From CAVQCX01 sp963711095 (GTDB lineage Bacteria > Pseudomonadota > Gammaproteobacteria > Chromatiales > Chromatiaceae): a DNA stretch of 64,000 bases. The notes under the pieces are model-generated. The model had not been told where the DNA came from and ran no database searches. It worked only from the letters and a program-made list of their open reading frames with translations. Shown here in pieces: positions 50,049-57,934 of the stretch. Positions within the stretch are counted from its first letter, which is position 1. The number at the start of each line of letters is the position of its first letter. The stretch lies in contig CAVQCX010000038.1 of assembly GCA_963711095.1 (NCBI GenBank), forward strand, positions 186,001 to 250,000, written 5' to 3'. The translations under genes were made by a program, and so were the position numbers.

Positions 50049-50387
50049 ATGAAGAAAGTCGACGCCATCATCAAGCCTTTCAAGCTCGACGACGTGCGCG
50101 AGGCCCTGTCGGCGGCGGGGATAACCGGCATGACGGCCACCGAGGTCAAGGGCTTCGGGCGCCAGAAAGGGCATACCGAGCTCTACCGCGGCGCCGAGTA
50201 CGTGGTGGACTTTCTGCCCAAGGTGAAGATCGAGATCGTCATCAACGACGCGAAGCTCGATGTCTGCATAGAGGCGATCACCGGGGCGGCGCGCACCGGC
50301 AAGATCGGCGACGGCAAGATCTTCGTCACCGAGGTGGAGCGGGTGATCCGGATCCGCACGGGCGAGGAGGACGAGGCCGCCGTCTGA
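50049..50387 (+). CDS. glnB: Nitrogen regulatory protein PII
   Basis: PII senses 2-oxoglutarate, ATP/ADP and (through uridylylation) nitrogen state, and controls glutamine synthetase and other targets. The 112-residue protein has MKKVDAIIKPFKLDDVREAL, the T-loop GHTELYRGAEYVVDF with the modified Tyr51, and TGKIGDGKIFV. No amtB is adjacent, which favours GlnB over GlnK. NadE activity depends on PII in some bacteria; the adjacency here is consistent with, but does not prove, such a link. Confidence 0.95.
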   Translation: MKKVDAIIKPFKLDDVREALSAAGITGMTATEVKGFGRQKGHTELYRGAEYVVDFLPKVKIEIVINDAKLDVCIEAITGAARTGKIGDGKIFVTEVERVIRIRTGEEDEAAV

Positions 50388-50517
50388 GGCGAGCCGGCAC
50401 CGCGGCCGGGTTAGGCGCCCGCGCGGGCACCGCGACCGGCGGCCCGTTGACCAACCTGAGCCGAGCGTTACGCCCGCTATCCGAGCCCGGCCGGCCCCGC
50501 GCGTGGGGGCAGCAGGG

Positions 50518-51336
50518 CTAGTTCTTGTCGAGCTCCATGAGGTTCCATGCCCGACCGAGCAGCGATTTCTTCTGCTTCGGTGCGGCGGCGAAGGTGCCGG
50601 CGCTCTCGTTCACGGCCAGCACCCGCCGGGCGTCGTCGGCCAGGTCCTGCATGCCGAGCTTGTCGTAGGCCTGGGCCATGATCTCCAGCGCATCCTTGGC
50701 CGACGGGGTGCGCTGGTACTTCTCCAGCACGTATTTCGCCCGGTTGGCGGCCGCCACGTAAGCACCCCGCTTCATGTAGTACCGGGCAGCGTTGATCTCA
50801 TGCCGGGCCAGATTGTTGTGCAGGTAGACGATGCGCTGGGCGGCATCCGGGGCATACTCGCTGTTGGGGAAGCGCTTGACGACTTCGGCAAAATCGTTGA
50901 TCGCGTCGACCGCCGCTCCGGGGTCTCGCTGGGACGGATCGGTGGGCAGGAAACGGGACAAGAAGTCCAGGTTGCGGTTGAAGTTGACCAGGCCCTTCAT
51001 ATAGTACGCATAGGCGAGGAACGAGCTCGTCGGGTTAAGCTCGATGAAGCGGTCGAGGGCCGAGATCGCGGAATCGGGCTCGCCGGACTTGTAGTAAGCG
51101 TAGGCTACGTCGAGCTCGGCCTGCTGCGCATAACGGCCGAACGGATACCGGGCCTCGAGCTTCTCGTAGAGCTCGATGGCTTTGCTGTAGTCGTCGCCCT
51201 GCAGGGCGGCCGAGGCCTCGGAGTAGAATTTGCTTGCACTCCAGTCGCGGGTCTTGTCCTCGTCGGTCGGGAACAGGCCGCAGGCGGACAGGGTCGCGAA
51301 GAGCAGGAGCACGCTGAGTATTCTGAGCTTGGCCAT
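50518..51336 (-). CDS. bamD: Outer-membrane assembly lipoprotein BamD
   Basis: BamD is an essential part of the beta-barrel assembly machine. The 272-residue protein has a signal peptide with lipobox TLSAC (Cys19), then five TPR-like repeats, including YSKAIELYEKLEARYPFGRY and YAYYKSGEPDSAISALDRFI. ATG 51334-51336 gives the correct signal peptide. It is convergent with glnB across 130 bases with no strong terminator. Confidence 0.95.
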   Translation of the reverse strand: MAKLRILSVLLLFATLSACGLFPTDEDKTRDWSASKFYSEASAALQGDDYSKAIELYEKLEARYPFGRYAQQAELDVAYAYYKSGEPDSAISALDRFIELNPTSSFLAYAYYMKGLVNFNRNLDFLSRFLPTDPSQRDPGAAVDAINDFAEVVKRFPNSEYAPDAAQRIVYLHNNLARHEINAARYYMKRGAYVAAANRAKYVLEKYQRTPSAKDALEIMAQAYDKLGMQDLADDARRVLAVNESAGTFAAAPKQKKSLLGRAWNLMELDKN

Positions 51337-51523
51337 GGCGCTCGGGCAGACGTTGGTTCGTGGGCGCATCAGTATAACCCAACTGCGCCGTGCCGCTACG
51401 GGTAGGCGAGCCTCTTGCCATAGGCCGGCTAATGCGGACCGCCGCGGCGCCTCGGGCTGAGGCGCGCTCATCCCCGCGGGAGGGGATCCGGAGCTCGGCG
51501 GCGGAGCCCCGGCTCTTGCGCGC

Positions 51524-51995
51524 TCAGGTGTACAGACAGGTGACGCATTCGCGGGCGCTGCTGAGGTAGGTCGCAGCCGCCGCCCACTCGGCGATCTCGG
51601 GGATGAAGTCTTCTTTTTCGTCAGCCGAACAGATCCCCGGTCATCTGGCAGGGAATCAGCTTGACACTGGCGTCGATGCAGAGCTGGCGCAGCTCCTCGA
51701 TCGTTGCCATGCCTTGCTGCGCCGCCGTTTCCTTCATCAGGCCGGTGGCCAGTGTCTCGAATTCAGGTCTGCCCGCCATGATGAGGCTCGGGATGGTCCA
51801 GCGGGCGTGGCGAAGCCCAGCCGGGCCGAACGGCATTTTCATCGGCATGGCCGGATTGCCGAGCGGGCTGACCTTGAGGTCCATGTGCTTCTTCAGCAGT
51901 CCCAGGCCGTAGAAGGTGAAGAACAGGGTTACGTCCCCCCACCCCAGGGCGCTTGCGTTGCTGCCGATACTGAGACGGGCTAGCTACCCTATCAT
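51524..51995 (-). pseudogene. dsrE2: Broken DsrE2-family (DsrE/F/H-like) sulfur-transfer protein
   Basis: The middle matches DsrE2: LFFTFYGLGLLKK, VSPLGNPAMPMKMPFGP and ASVKLIPCQMTGDLFG with the conserved Cys. The tail KEDFIPEIAEWAA lies in the next frame (one extra base near 51614). Upstream, the frame is blocked by TAG at 51984-51986 right after an ATG at 51993-51995, and the usual N-terminal strand (ASKG...AYPPLILAS) is missing, about 12 codons short. DsrE2 proteins shuttle sulfur with TusA in sulfur oxidisers. The missing N-terminus suggests real decay, beyond the +1 pattern seen elsewhere. Confidence 0.7.
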
Positions 51996-52000
51996 GGTGG

Positions 52001-52234
52001 TCACATGCCGATCAGCTGGGCGTGTACTCCGCCGGCTCTTACGCTCTCCAGGAGAGACTGCGAGCTGGTCTTTTCCGGATTGTATTCCACAACCGTGAGG
52101 TGGGGGCGATCATCGGGGTTGTGAACGCTCACCACCCCGTCCAGCGCACGAAGTGCAGCCTCTATGTCGCTCCGGCGCCCCCTGTCCAGGCTTTCATGGA
52201 TGTGGAGCGTAACGTCGGTGAGCTTGATATCCAT
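52001..52234 (-). CDS. HMA-fold small protein without the metal-binding cysteines
   Basis: The 77-residue protein resembles heavy-metal-associated domains in layout: MDIKLTDVTLHIHESLD, then ALDGVVSVHNPDDRPHLTVV and ESVRAGGVHAQLIGM. The metal CxxC is absent and replaced by a His/Ser segment, so it probably does not bind copper in the usual way. GAGGAGA lies before ATG 52234. It overlaps the neighbourhood of a broken dsrE2; such HMA/DsrE2 pairs occur in sulfur-oxidising gammaproteobacteria (from memory, untested). Confidence 0.7.
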   Translation of the reverse strand: MDIKLTDVTLHIHESLDRGRRSDIEAALRALDGVVSVHNPDDRPHLTVVEYNPEKTSSQSLLESVRAGGVHAQLIGM

Positions 52235-52284
52235 AGCCTTTCTCCTCTGCGGTTCGAAGCCGAATCGTATATCCTTAATTCTTC

Positions 52285-52309
52285 CTCGCTCACTAAAAAG
52301 TATAGCGAG
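52285..52309 (-). promoter_or_regulatory. Inverted repeat around the -10 of the HMA-fold gene
   Basis: CTCGCT (52285-52290) and AGCGAG (52304-52309) flank 13 bases and overlap a minus-strand -10 box TATACT (52299-52304). The layout suggests an operator over the promoter. The stretch 52260-52380 is visibly more AT-rich than its surroundings. Confidence 0.4.
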
Positions 52310-52375
52310 CGGCACCGGGTGTGGTTTGAACGGTAAAAAGAACGAAAATGTTTCGTATGAGCGTTTAATTGCCCA

Positions 52376-53959
52376 ATGATTGAGAATCTTGACGGACACC
52401 GCACGCTGGTGCGCTCGCTGCTTGGCGCCATTGACCTCGGCGACCCCGACCCCGACCCCGGGGCACGACTTTGCGAGACCCATATCTCCTCTGTGATCCT
52501 GACAGGCGGATTCGCCTACAAAATCAAGAAGCCGCTGGATCTGGGATTTCTCGATTTCTCGACCCTGGAGCGGCGGTGCTTTTGCTGCCGGGAGGAGCTG
52601 CGGCTCAACGCGCGGTTGGCCCCGGACGTCTACCTGGCGGTGGTGCCGATCACCGGCACGCCCGAGCGGCCGGTGATCGGCGGGGCGGGCGAGCCCATTG
52701 AGTACGCGGTGAAGATGCGCCGTTTCGATGCGGACGCCCTGCTCTCCCGGCGGCTGGAGGCGCTGACGCCCGAGCTGATCGATGCGATCGCGGACAAGGC
52801 GGCGGCCTTCCATGGCCGGATCCCGGCGGTGGACCCCGGCGAGCCCTACGGCACCCCGGAGGCAGTGCTGTTTCCGATGCAGCAGAACTTCGATCAGATC
52901 CGCGCCCTGGTGGACGATCCTGCAGAGCTGCAGCGCCTGGCGCGGCTGGAGCGCTGGACCCAGGGACGCTATGCGCAGCTGCGGGAGCTGCTCGCTGAGC
53001 GGCGCGCCCAGGGATTCGTGCGCGAGTGCCACGGTGACATGCACCTGGGCAACATGGTGCTGGAGGCCGGCGAGGTGATCATCTTCGACGGCATCGAGTT
53101 CAATCCGTCCCTGCGCTGGATCGACACCCAGAGCGAGCTCGCGTTCTTCGTCATGGACCTGGAGGAAAAGGGGCTCCCGGCGCTGGGTGGGCGCTTTCTC
53201 AACCGCTACCTGGAGCGCACCGGCGACTATGCCGGCCTGCGGGTACTGCGCTTCTACCAGGTCTATAGGGCCATGGTGCGAGCCAAGGTCGCGGCGATTC
53301 GACTCGCACAGCCTGGCTTGAGCGACCCGGAAAGTGCCCAGGTGCTGGCCGCCTATGCCGGATATGCGGCGCTGGCCGAGCGCTACACTCGGCCCCTGGC
53401 CAGGGGCCTGGTGATCACCCAGGGGGTATCCGGCTCCGGCAAGAGCCGCGCGGCTGGGGCCTTGCTGGCGTCTCACCCCGCGGTGCGGGTGCGCTCGGAC
53501 GTGGAGCGCAAGCGCCTGGCGGGGCTCGCTGCCGAGGCCCGCTCGGACTCGGCGCTGCAGGGCGGGATCTATACGGCGGCGCTCACCGAGCGCACCTATG
53601 CGCGCCTGCTCGAGGCCTGTGGGACGATCCTGGAGGCCGGATTCATGGCGGTGGCCGATGCCACCTTTCTGCGACAGACCCAGCGGGCGCCATTCGCCGA
53701 GCTGGCCGCCGCGCGCGGTCTGCCCTTCGTGATTCTGGCGCCCCAGGGCGATGCGGCGCTGTTTCGCCAGCGCGTCGCCGAGCGGGCGGCCCGCGGCACC
53801 GATCCGTCGGAGGCGGGCCCCGAGGTGCTGGAGATGCAGCTGCGCTCCCTGGAGCCGCTGACAGACGCCGAATCCCGGCTCGCCCTGCCGGTGCCCGCCG
53901 AAGGGCCTTTTCCGCTAAAAGCCTTCGAGGCCCGACTGAGCCCGGGCGGGTATGCCTGA
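52376..53959 (+). CDS. Aminoglycoside-phosphotransferase-like kinase fused to a P-loop kinase
   Basis: The 527-residue cytoplasmic protein has two domains. Residues about 30-320 resemble APH/ChoK kinases, with ECHGDMHLGNMVL as catalytic loop and IIFDGIEFNPSLRWID as the metal loop. Residues about 345-515 hold a P-loop kinase with TQGVSGSGKSRAA and RVRSDVERKRLAGL, like gluconate or zeta-type kinases. Proteins with this fusion are widespread in proteobacteria; substrates are unknown, and it should not be read as a resistance gene. It is divergent from the HMA-fold gene. Confidence 0.85.
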   Translation: MIENLDGHRTLVRSLLGAIDLGDPDPDPGARLCETHISSVILTGGFAYKIKKPLDLGFLDFSTLERRCFCCREELRLNARLAPDVYLAVVPITGTPERPVIGGAGEPIEYAVKMRRFDADALLSRRLEALTPELIDAIADKAAAFHGRIPAVDPGEPYGTPEAVLFPMQQNFDQIRALVDDPAELQRLARLERWTQGRYAQLRELLAERRAQGFVRECHGDMHLGNMVLEAGEVIIFDGIEFNPSLRWIDTQSELAFFVMDLEEKGLPALGGRFLNRYLERTGDYAGLRVLRFYQVYRAMVRAKVAAIRLAQPGLSDPESAQVLAAYAGYAALAERYTRPLARGLVITQGVSGSGKSRAAGALLASHPAVRVRSDVERKRLAGLAAEARSDSALQGGIYTAALTERTYARLLEACGTILEAGFMAVADATFLRQTQRAPFAELAAARGLPFVILAPQGDAALFRQRVAERAARGTDPSEAGPEVLEMQLRSLEPLTDAESRLALPVPAEGPFPLKAFEARLSPGGYA

Positions 53960-53966
53960 GCGGGAT

Positions 53967-54036
53967 GTCGGGTAGCGGCTGCGCCGCAACCCGACCGACG
54001 ACTTTCCTGTCTACCGTCTACCGTCTACCGTCTACC
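53967..54036. repeat. REP-like hairpin plus four GTCTACC heptamers (copy 1)
   Basis: A hairpin with arms GTCGGGT-A-GCGGC and GCCGC-A-ACCCGAC (53967-53995, one A-A mismatch) is followed by ACTTTCCT and four exact tandem GTCTACC units (54009-54036). The cupin stop codon lies inside the third unit. A second, degenerate copy lies at 54444. Confidence 0.7.
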
Positions 54037-54402
54037 GTCTTCTTCGCCCACCAGCTCGGTGTCCTGATGGCTGTAGGCGGGGGCGCTGACACAGAGCACC
54101 ACCAGCTCCTCCCGCCCGGTGCACTCCAGGTCGTGGGGTGTGCCCGGGGGGATGCAGATGCTGTCGCCGGCACCGACGGCGAAGCGTTCCGCGCCGAGGC
54201 GCATCAGCCCCTCGCCCGCTGTGACGTGATAGATCTCCTCGCTGCGCAGGTGGCGGTGCAGCAGGGTGCGGCCACCCGGCGGCAGCCGGGCCTCCGCCAG
54301 GCTCTGGGCGCGATTGCCGTGCACCGCGGGGTGCATCAGCTCGCGGATCAGCGAGCCGTCCTTGGTAATGTAGGGCCTTGTCTCGTTGTAGCGGGATCTC
54401 AT
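54025..54402 (-). CDS. Cupin-2 domain protein
   Basis: The 125-residue protein has the cupin motifs RTLLHRHLRSEEIYHVTAG and IPPGTPHDLECTG, with the His/Glu metal site. Small cupins act as isomerases, dioxygenases or sugar binders; the substrate cannot be told. ATG 54402 is behind GGGGGAC; ATG 54432 is an alternative. The last codons (DGRR and stop) are written by the heptamer repeat. Confidence 0.85.
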   Translation of the reverse strand: MRSRYNETRPYITKDGSLIRELMHPAVHGNRAQSLAEARLPPGGRTLLHRHLRSEEIYHVTAGEGLMRLGAERFAVGAGDSICIPPGTPHDLECTGREELVVLCVSAPAYSHQDTELVGEEDGRR

Positions 54403-54443
54403 GCAGGGTCCCCCGGGTGAGGTGCCGGTCATCGGAGCGATTT

Positions 54444-54492
54444 GTCGGGTAGCGGCTGTGCCCTCGCCCGACCTGCGATTTTCCCGTCTACC
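54444..54492. repeat. REP-like element, copy 2
   Basis: This repeats TTGTCGGGTAGCGGCTG from copy 1, then CCCGAC closes an imperfect hairpin (54444-54472), followed by CGATTTTCC and one GTCTACC unit (54486-54492). It lies between the EamA gene (stop at 54496) and the cupin start. Confidence 0.65.
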
Positions 54493-54495
54493 GTC

Positions 54496-55368
54496 TCATC
54501 TCAGGATCAGAAACACGCCGATCACCATGAGCGCACCGGCCAGCAGTCGGGCCGGCAGGTCGCGCTCGTGGAACCAGAGCGCCCCGTAGATCATGCCGAA
54601 CAGCAGGCTGGTACGCTTGGTCGCGATCATGTAGGCCACTTCCACTTTCTGGATCGCGAGGAAATGGGTAAACACCATCGCCGCCATCAGCAGGCCGATC
54701 GCCAGGGTAGGCACAGGACGGCGCCACAGCGCCCGTACCAGGACCGGACGGTGCAGCCCGAACATCAGCAGGGTGACCGCGCCGAGCAAGGCGAAATAAA
54801 AGGCGCCGAACTGCTCCGGCGGCATGTACTGCATGGCGCCTTTGCCGCCCACGGAGGTCAGGCTGTAGAGGGCGGACACGCCCAGCATCATACGCGAGCC
54901 GGGGTTGCGCAGGATCGCGCCCAGCGGTGCCACCAGCGTGCGCCAGTGGGTGAGATTCGGGCGCTGCAGGTTGAGCGTCCAGGCCCCGGCGACCACCAGG
55001 ACTATGCCGGCGAGTCCCTGGCTCGAGACCCGCTCGCCGAGCAACAGCCAACCGGTGAGGACCACGAATACCGGCGTGAAGGCCAGATAGGGCAGGGTGA
55101 GCGCCAGCGGGTAATCGCGGATCGCGCGCATGTAGAGCAGCATCGCCACGATCTCCACGGGCAGCATCAGGGCCATCCAGTACCAGAACACCGGCGGCAG
55201 CGGGGGCAGGGGCTGGACCCAGAGCAGGGGCGCCAGCAGCAGAGCCGGCAAAACGAAGCGCACCAGGGCGATCTCCCGGGTGCCGAAGCCCTGCAGCCAG
55301 CGCTTGGTCGCCGCGTCGGCGGTGGCCAGGCTGAAGGCGCAGAGCAGGGAAAGCGTCAGCCAGTCCAT
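54496..55368 (-). CDS. EamA-family (DMT) membrane transporter
   Basis: The 290-residue inner-membrane protein has ten spans in two five-span EamA repeats. The first includes PYLAFTPVFVVLTGWLLLGE, and the second ATKRTSLLFGMIYGALWFHE, each ending in the typical Gly-Glu or His-Glu turn. These proteins export amino acids, nucleotide sugars or other small metabolites; the substrate is unknown. Copy 2 of the local repeat follows its stop. Confidence 0.9.
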   Translation of the reverse strand: MDWLTLSLLCAFSLATADAATKRWLQGFGTREIALVRFVLPALLLAPLLWVQPLPPLPPVFWYWMALMLPVEIVAMLLYMRAIRDYPLALTLPYLAFTPVFVVLTGWLLLGERVSSQGLAGIVLVVAGAWTLNLQRPNLTHWRTLVAPLGAILRNPGSRMMLGVSALYSLTSVGGKGAMQYMPPEQFGAFYFALLGAVTLLMFGLHRPVLVRALWRRPVPTLAIGLLMAAMVFTHFLAIQKVEVAYMIATKRTSLLFGMIYGALWFHERDLPARLLAGALMVIGVFLILR

Positions 55369-55389
55369 TCCAGGGACCCGCAGTGGCTC

Positions 55390-56332
55390 TCAATGGGCCC
55401 TGGGGACGCGCTCAAGCGCGTCGCGGATCACCTCGCTGCCGGCGCCGGGGCGGGGCGCGTTCTCGGACAGGTGCCTGCGCCAGCTCCGTGCGCCCGGCGC
55501 GCCGTGGAATAGGCCCAGCAGGTGGCGGGTCAGCTGGGTCAGCGGGACGCCGCGAGCCAGCTCGAGCCTCGGCGAAGGGCAGGAACCGCTCGATCACCTG
55601 ATGCCGGCTGGGCTCCGGGTGCGGATCAGCGAAGATCCGCTGGTCGGCGGCGGCAAGCATCCAGGGGTTGTGGTAGGCCTCCCGGCCGATCATCACGCCG
55701 TCCAGGCGGCGCAGCTGCTCCTCCGCGGCCGCGAGCGAGGCGATGCCGCCGTTGAGGATGATCGCCAGCTCCGGGAAGTCCCCCTTGAGCCGGTACACCA
55801 GATCGTAGCGCAGGGGCGGGATCTCGCGGTTCTGCCTGGGACTCAGCCCCTGCAGCCAGGCCTTGCGGGCGTGCACGATGAAGGTGCGGCAGCCGGCGGC
55901 GGCCAGCGTGCCGACGAAATCTCTGAGCTCGGCGTAGCTGTCGCGCCCATCGATGCCGATGCGGGTCTTGGCGGTGATCGGTAGGCCCACCGCGGCCCGC
56001 ATGGCCGCGATGCAATCGGCGACCAGGCCTGGCTCGGCCATCAGGCAGGCGCCGAAGCGCCCGGCCTGCACTCGGTCTGAAGGACAGCCCAGGTTGAGAT
56101 TGATCTCGTCGTAGCCGTGGTCCTGGCCGAGCCGGGCGCACTGCGCCAGCGCCCGGGGATCGCTGCCCCCGAGCTGAAGCGCCACCGGATGCTCGATCTG
56201 ATCGAAGGCCAGCAACCGCTCGCGGTCGCCGTGCACCAGGGCGGCGGTGGTGACCATCTCCGTGTAGAGCAGGGTCCGGCGACTGATCAGGCGCAGCAGA
56301 TAGCGGCAGCGCCGGTCGGTCCACTCCATCAT
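55390..56332 (-). CDS. dusA: tRNA-dihydrouridine(20/20a) synthase DusA, one frameshift and unclear start
   Basis: DusA reduces uridine 20/20a in tRNA with FMN and NADPH. The main frame has SRRTLLYTEMVTTAAL, EINLNLGCPSDRVQ, VGLPITAKTRIGID, FIVHARKAWLQGLSP and GVMIGREAYHNPWML. The tail, LTRHLLGLFHGAPGARSWRR, lies in the next frame and ends at 55390. One base too many in GAGGCTC (55564-55570 on the plus strand) separates them; corrected, the tail reads AELELARGV as in the family. The family start RRLSVAPMM is present upstream of ATG 56332 in frame, but no ATG, GTG or TTG precedes it. Confidence 0.87.
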
Positions 56333-56400
56333 GGGGGCGACCGAGAGCCGGCGTTCCAGAGTGCCCGATGCTGCGGCGCCGGGTCCCGGCGGCGAGCCGC

Positions 56401-57618
56401 TCAGAAGCGGGCGTCCTTGGCGATCGCCACCACGCCCTTTTCCGAGATCACGAAGCGCTGGCGGTCGGCCTGGGCGTCGACCCCGATCTCGGTGCCGGCG
56501 GGGATGCGCACCCCCTTCTCGACGATGCAGTGGTGCACGTGGGCGTGGGCGCCGACCTCAACGCCCTCGAACAGGATGGCGTCCTCGACGATCGCCCCGT
56601 CGTTCACGAGCACCCGCGGAAACAGGATCGAGTGGTGCACCCCACCGCCGGCGATGATGCTGCCGCTGGCCACGATCGAGTTGATGAACACCCCCTGGCT
56701 GCCGGACTCCCCGGGCACCGTGCGCGCCGGAGGGTGCTGGGCCTGGTAGGTGCGGATGGTCCAGTCCGGCTGGTAGAGATCGAGCGGTGGGACCGGGTCG
56801 AGCAACGCCATGTTGGCCTCGTAGTAGGCGTCCAGGGTGCCCACGTCGCGCCAGTACCGGTCCTGGGAGACCCGCCCCAGGGACCCGCCGAAGCGGTAGG
56901 CGAAGATCCGGTGCCGCTCGATGAGTCCCGGAATGATGTCGTGGCCGAAATCATGCCCGGAGGCGGCGTCGGCGCTGTCGCGCTCCAGGGTGTCGATGAG
57001 CAGGCGTTTGTCGAACAGATAGATCCCCATGGACGCCAGCGCCCGGGACGGGTTGTCGGCCAGGGCGAGCGGTGCTTGCGGCTTCTCGGTGAATTGCCTG
57101 ACGCGCTGATCGGCGTCCACCGACAGGACGCCGAAGCGCGATGCCTCGCCGATGTCCAGCTCCATGGATACGACGCTGATCTCGCTCCCGCGGGCGCGGT
57201 GCTCCCTGACCAGGGCCGCGTAGTCCATGCGGTAGATGTGGTCGCCCGACAGCACCAGGACCAGCTCGGCACTGCTGCGCTCGAGCAGGTAGCGGTTCTG
57301 GTAGATGGCGTCGGCGGTGCCCGCGTACCAGTTGGCGCCGGTGCGCATCTGCGGGGGCACCAGGGTGATGTACTCGCCGAGCTCCGGGTTGAAGATCGAC
57401 CAGCCGTCGCGCAGGTGCTTCTGCAGCGAGTGGGACTTGTATTGGGTGAGCACCAGCACGCGTCGGATCCCCGAGTGCAGGCAGTTGGCCAGCGTGAAAT
57501 CGATGATCCGGTATTTGCCCCCGAAGGGCACCGCCGGCTTGGCGCGGTCGCGGGTCAATGGGTCCAGGCGGCTGCCGGTCCCTCCGGCGAGGATGATGGC
57601 GAGCGTTTTGTCGGTCAT
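56401..57618 (-). CDS. glgC: Glucose-1-phosphate adenylyltransferase GlgC
   Basis: GlgC makes ADP-glucose, the donor for glycogen. The 405-residue protein has LAGGTGSRLDPLTRDRAKPA, PFGGKYRIIDFTLANC, WYAGTADAIYQN, VLSGDHIYRMDY, RFGVLSVDADQRVRQFTEKP and a left-handed beta-helix C-terminus with IIAGGGVHHSILFPRVLV. Typical control is by fructose 1,6-bisphosphate and AMP. A glycogen store suits an autotroph. No other glg gene is adjacent. Confidence 0.96.
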   Translation of the reverse strand: MTDKTLAIILAGGTGSRLDPLTRDRAKPAVPFGGKYRIIDFTLANCLHSGIRRVLVLTQYKSHSLQKHLRDGWSIFNPELGEYITLVPPQMRTGANWYAGTADAIYQNRYLLERSSAELVLVLSGDHIYRMDYAALVREHRARGSEISVVSMELDIGEASRFGVLSVDADQRVRQFTEKPQAPLALADNPSRALASMGIYLFDKRLLIDTLERDSADAASGHDFGHDIIPGLIERHRIFAYRFGGSLGRVSQDRYWRDVGTLDAYYEANMALLDPVPPLDLYQPDWTIRTYQAQHPPARTVPGESGSQGVFINSIVASGSIIAGGGVHHSILFPRVLVNDGAIVEDAILFEGVEVGAHAHVHHCIVEKGVRIPAGTEIGVDAQADRQRFVISEKGVVAIAKDARF

Positions 57619-57642
57619 CGGCGGTGCGGACCTTCGGCCGGG

Positions 57643-57762
57643 CTAGTTCAACAGGCCGTAAAAGGGTAGCAGGGCGCCGGAGAGAATTGCATAGGCATTG
57701 GCTGCCAGGACAAGGGCGCCCAGTCCCAGCACCATGACGAGCTTCAGCTGATGACGGCGCAT
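57643..57762 (-). CDS. 39-residue single-span membrane protein, unknown
   Basis: The gene starts at ATG 57762 with GGAGG five bases upstream, a strong site. The product has a short basic start (MRRHQLK), one hydrophobic span (LVMVLGLGALVLAANAYAI), then SGALLPFYGLLN. No family is recognised. It lies between argA and glgC on the same strand, 24 bases before glgC. A real small membrane protein is likely, but no homologue is known to me. Confidence 0.55.
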   Translation of the reverse strand: MRRHQLKLVMVLGLGALVLAANAYAILSGALLPFYGLLN

Positions 57763-57934
57763 CCGAGCCTCCGCGGACCCGCAGGACGCTCCGCGGGCGC
57801 AGGAAAACAAGCAAGGGCCGTGCCACGTATACCGGCCGGCTGATGGGATGCGGTGCCCCATGAAAGGGCCCAGGTGAGCCTGCAGGGCCCCGGCGACGCA
57901 CCGCGGTCCGCACCAGACTGGTGCGCGATGGCCC

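Noticed and set aside
54009..54036. Tandem heptamers as a possible CRISPR or VNTR array
   Set aside because: Units are seven bases with no spacers and only four copies, so this is not CRISPR. It is kept as a simple tandem repeat.
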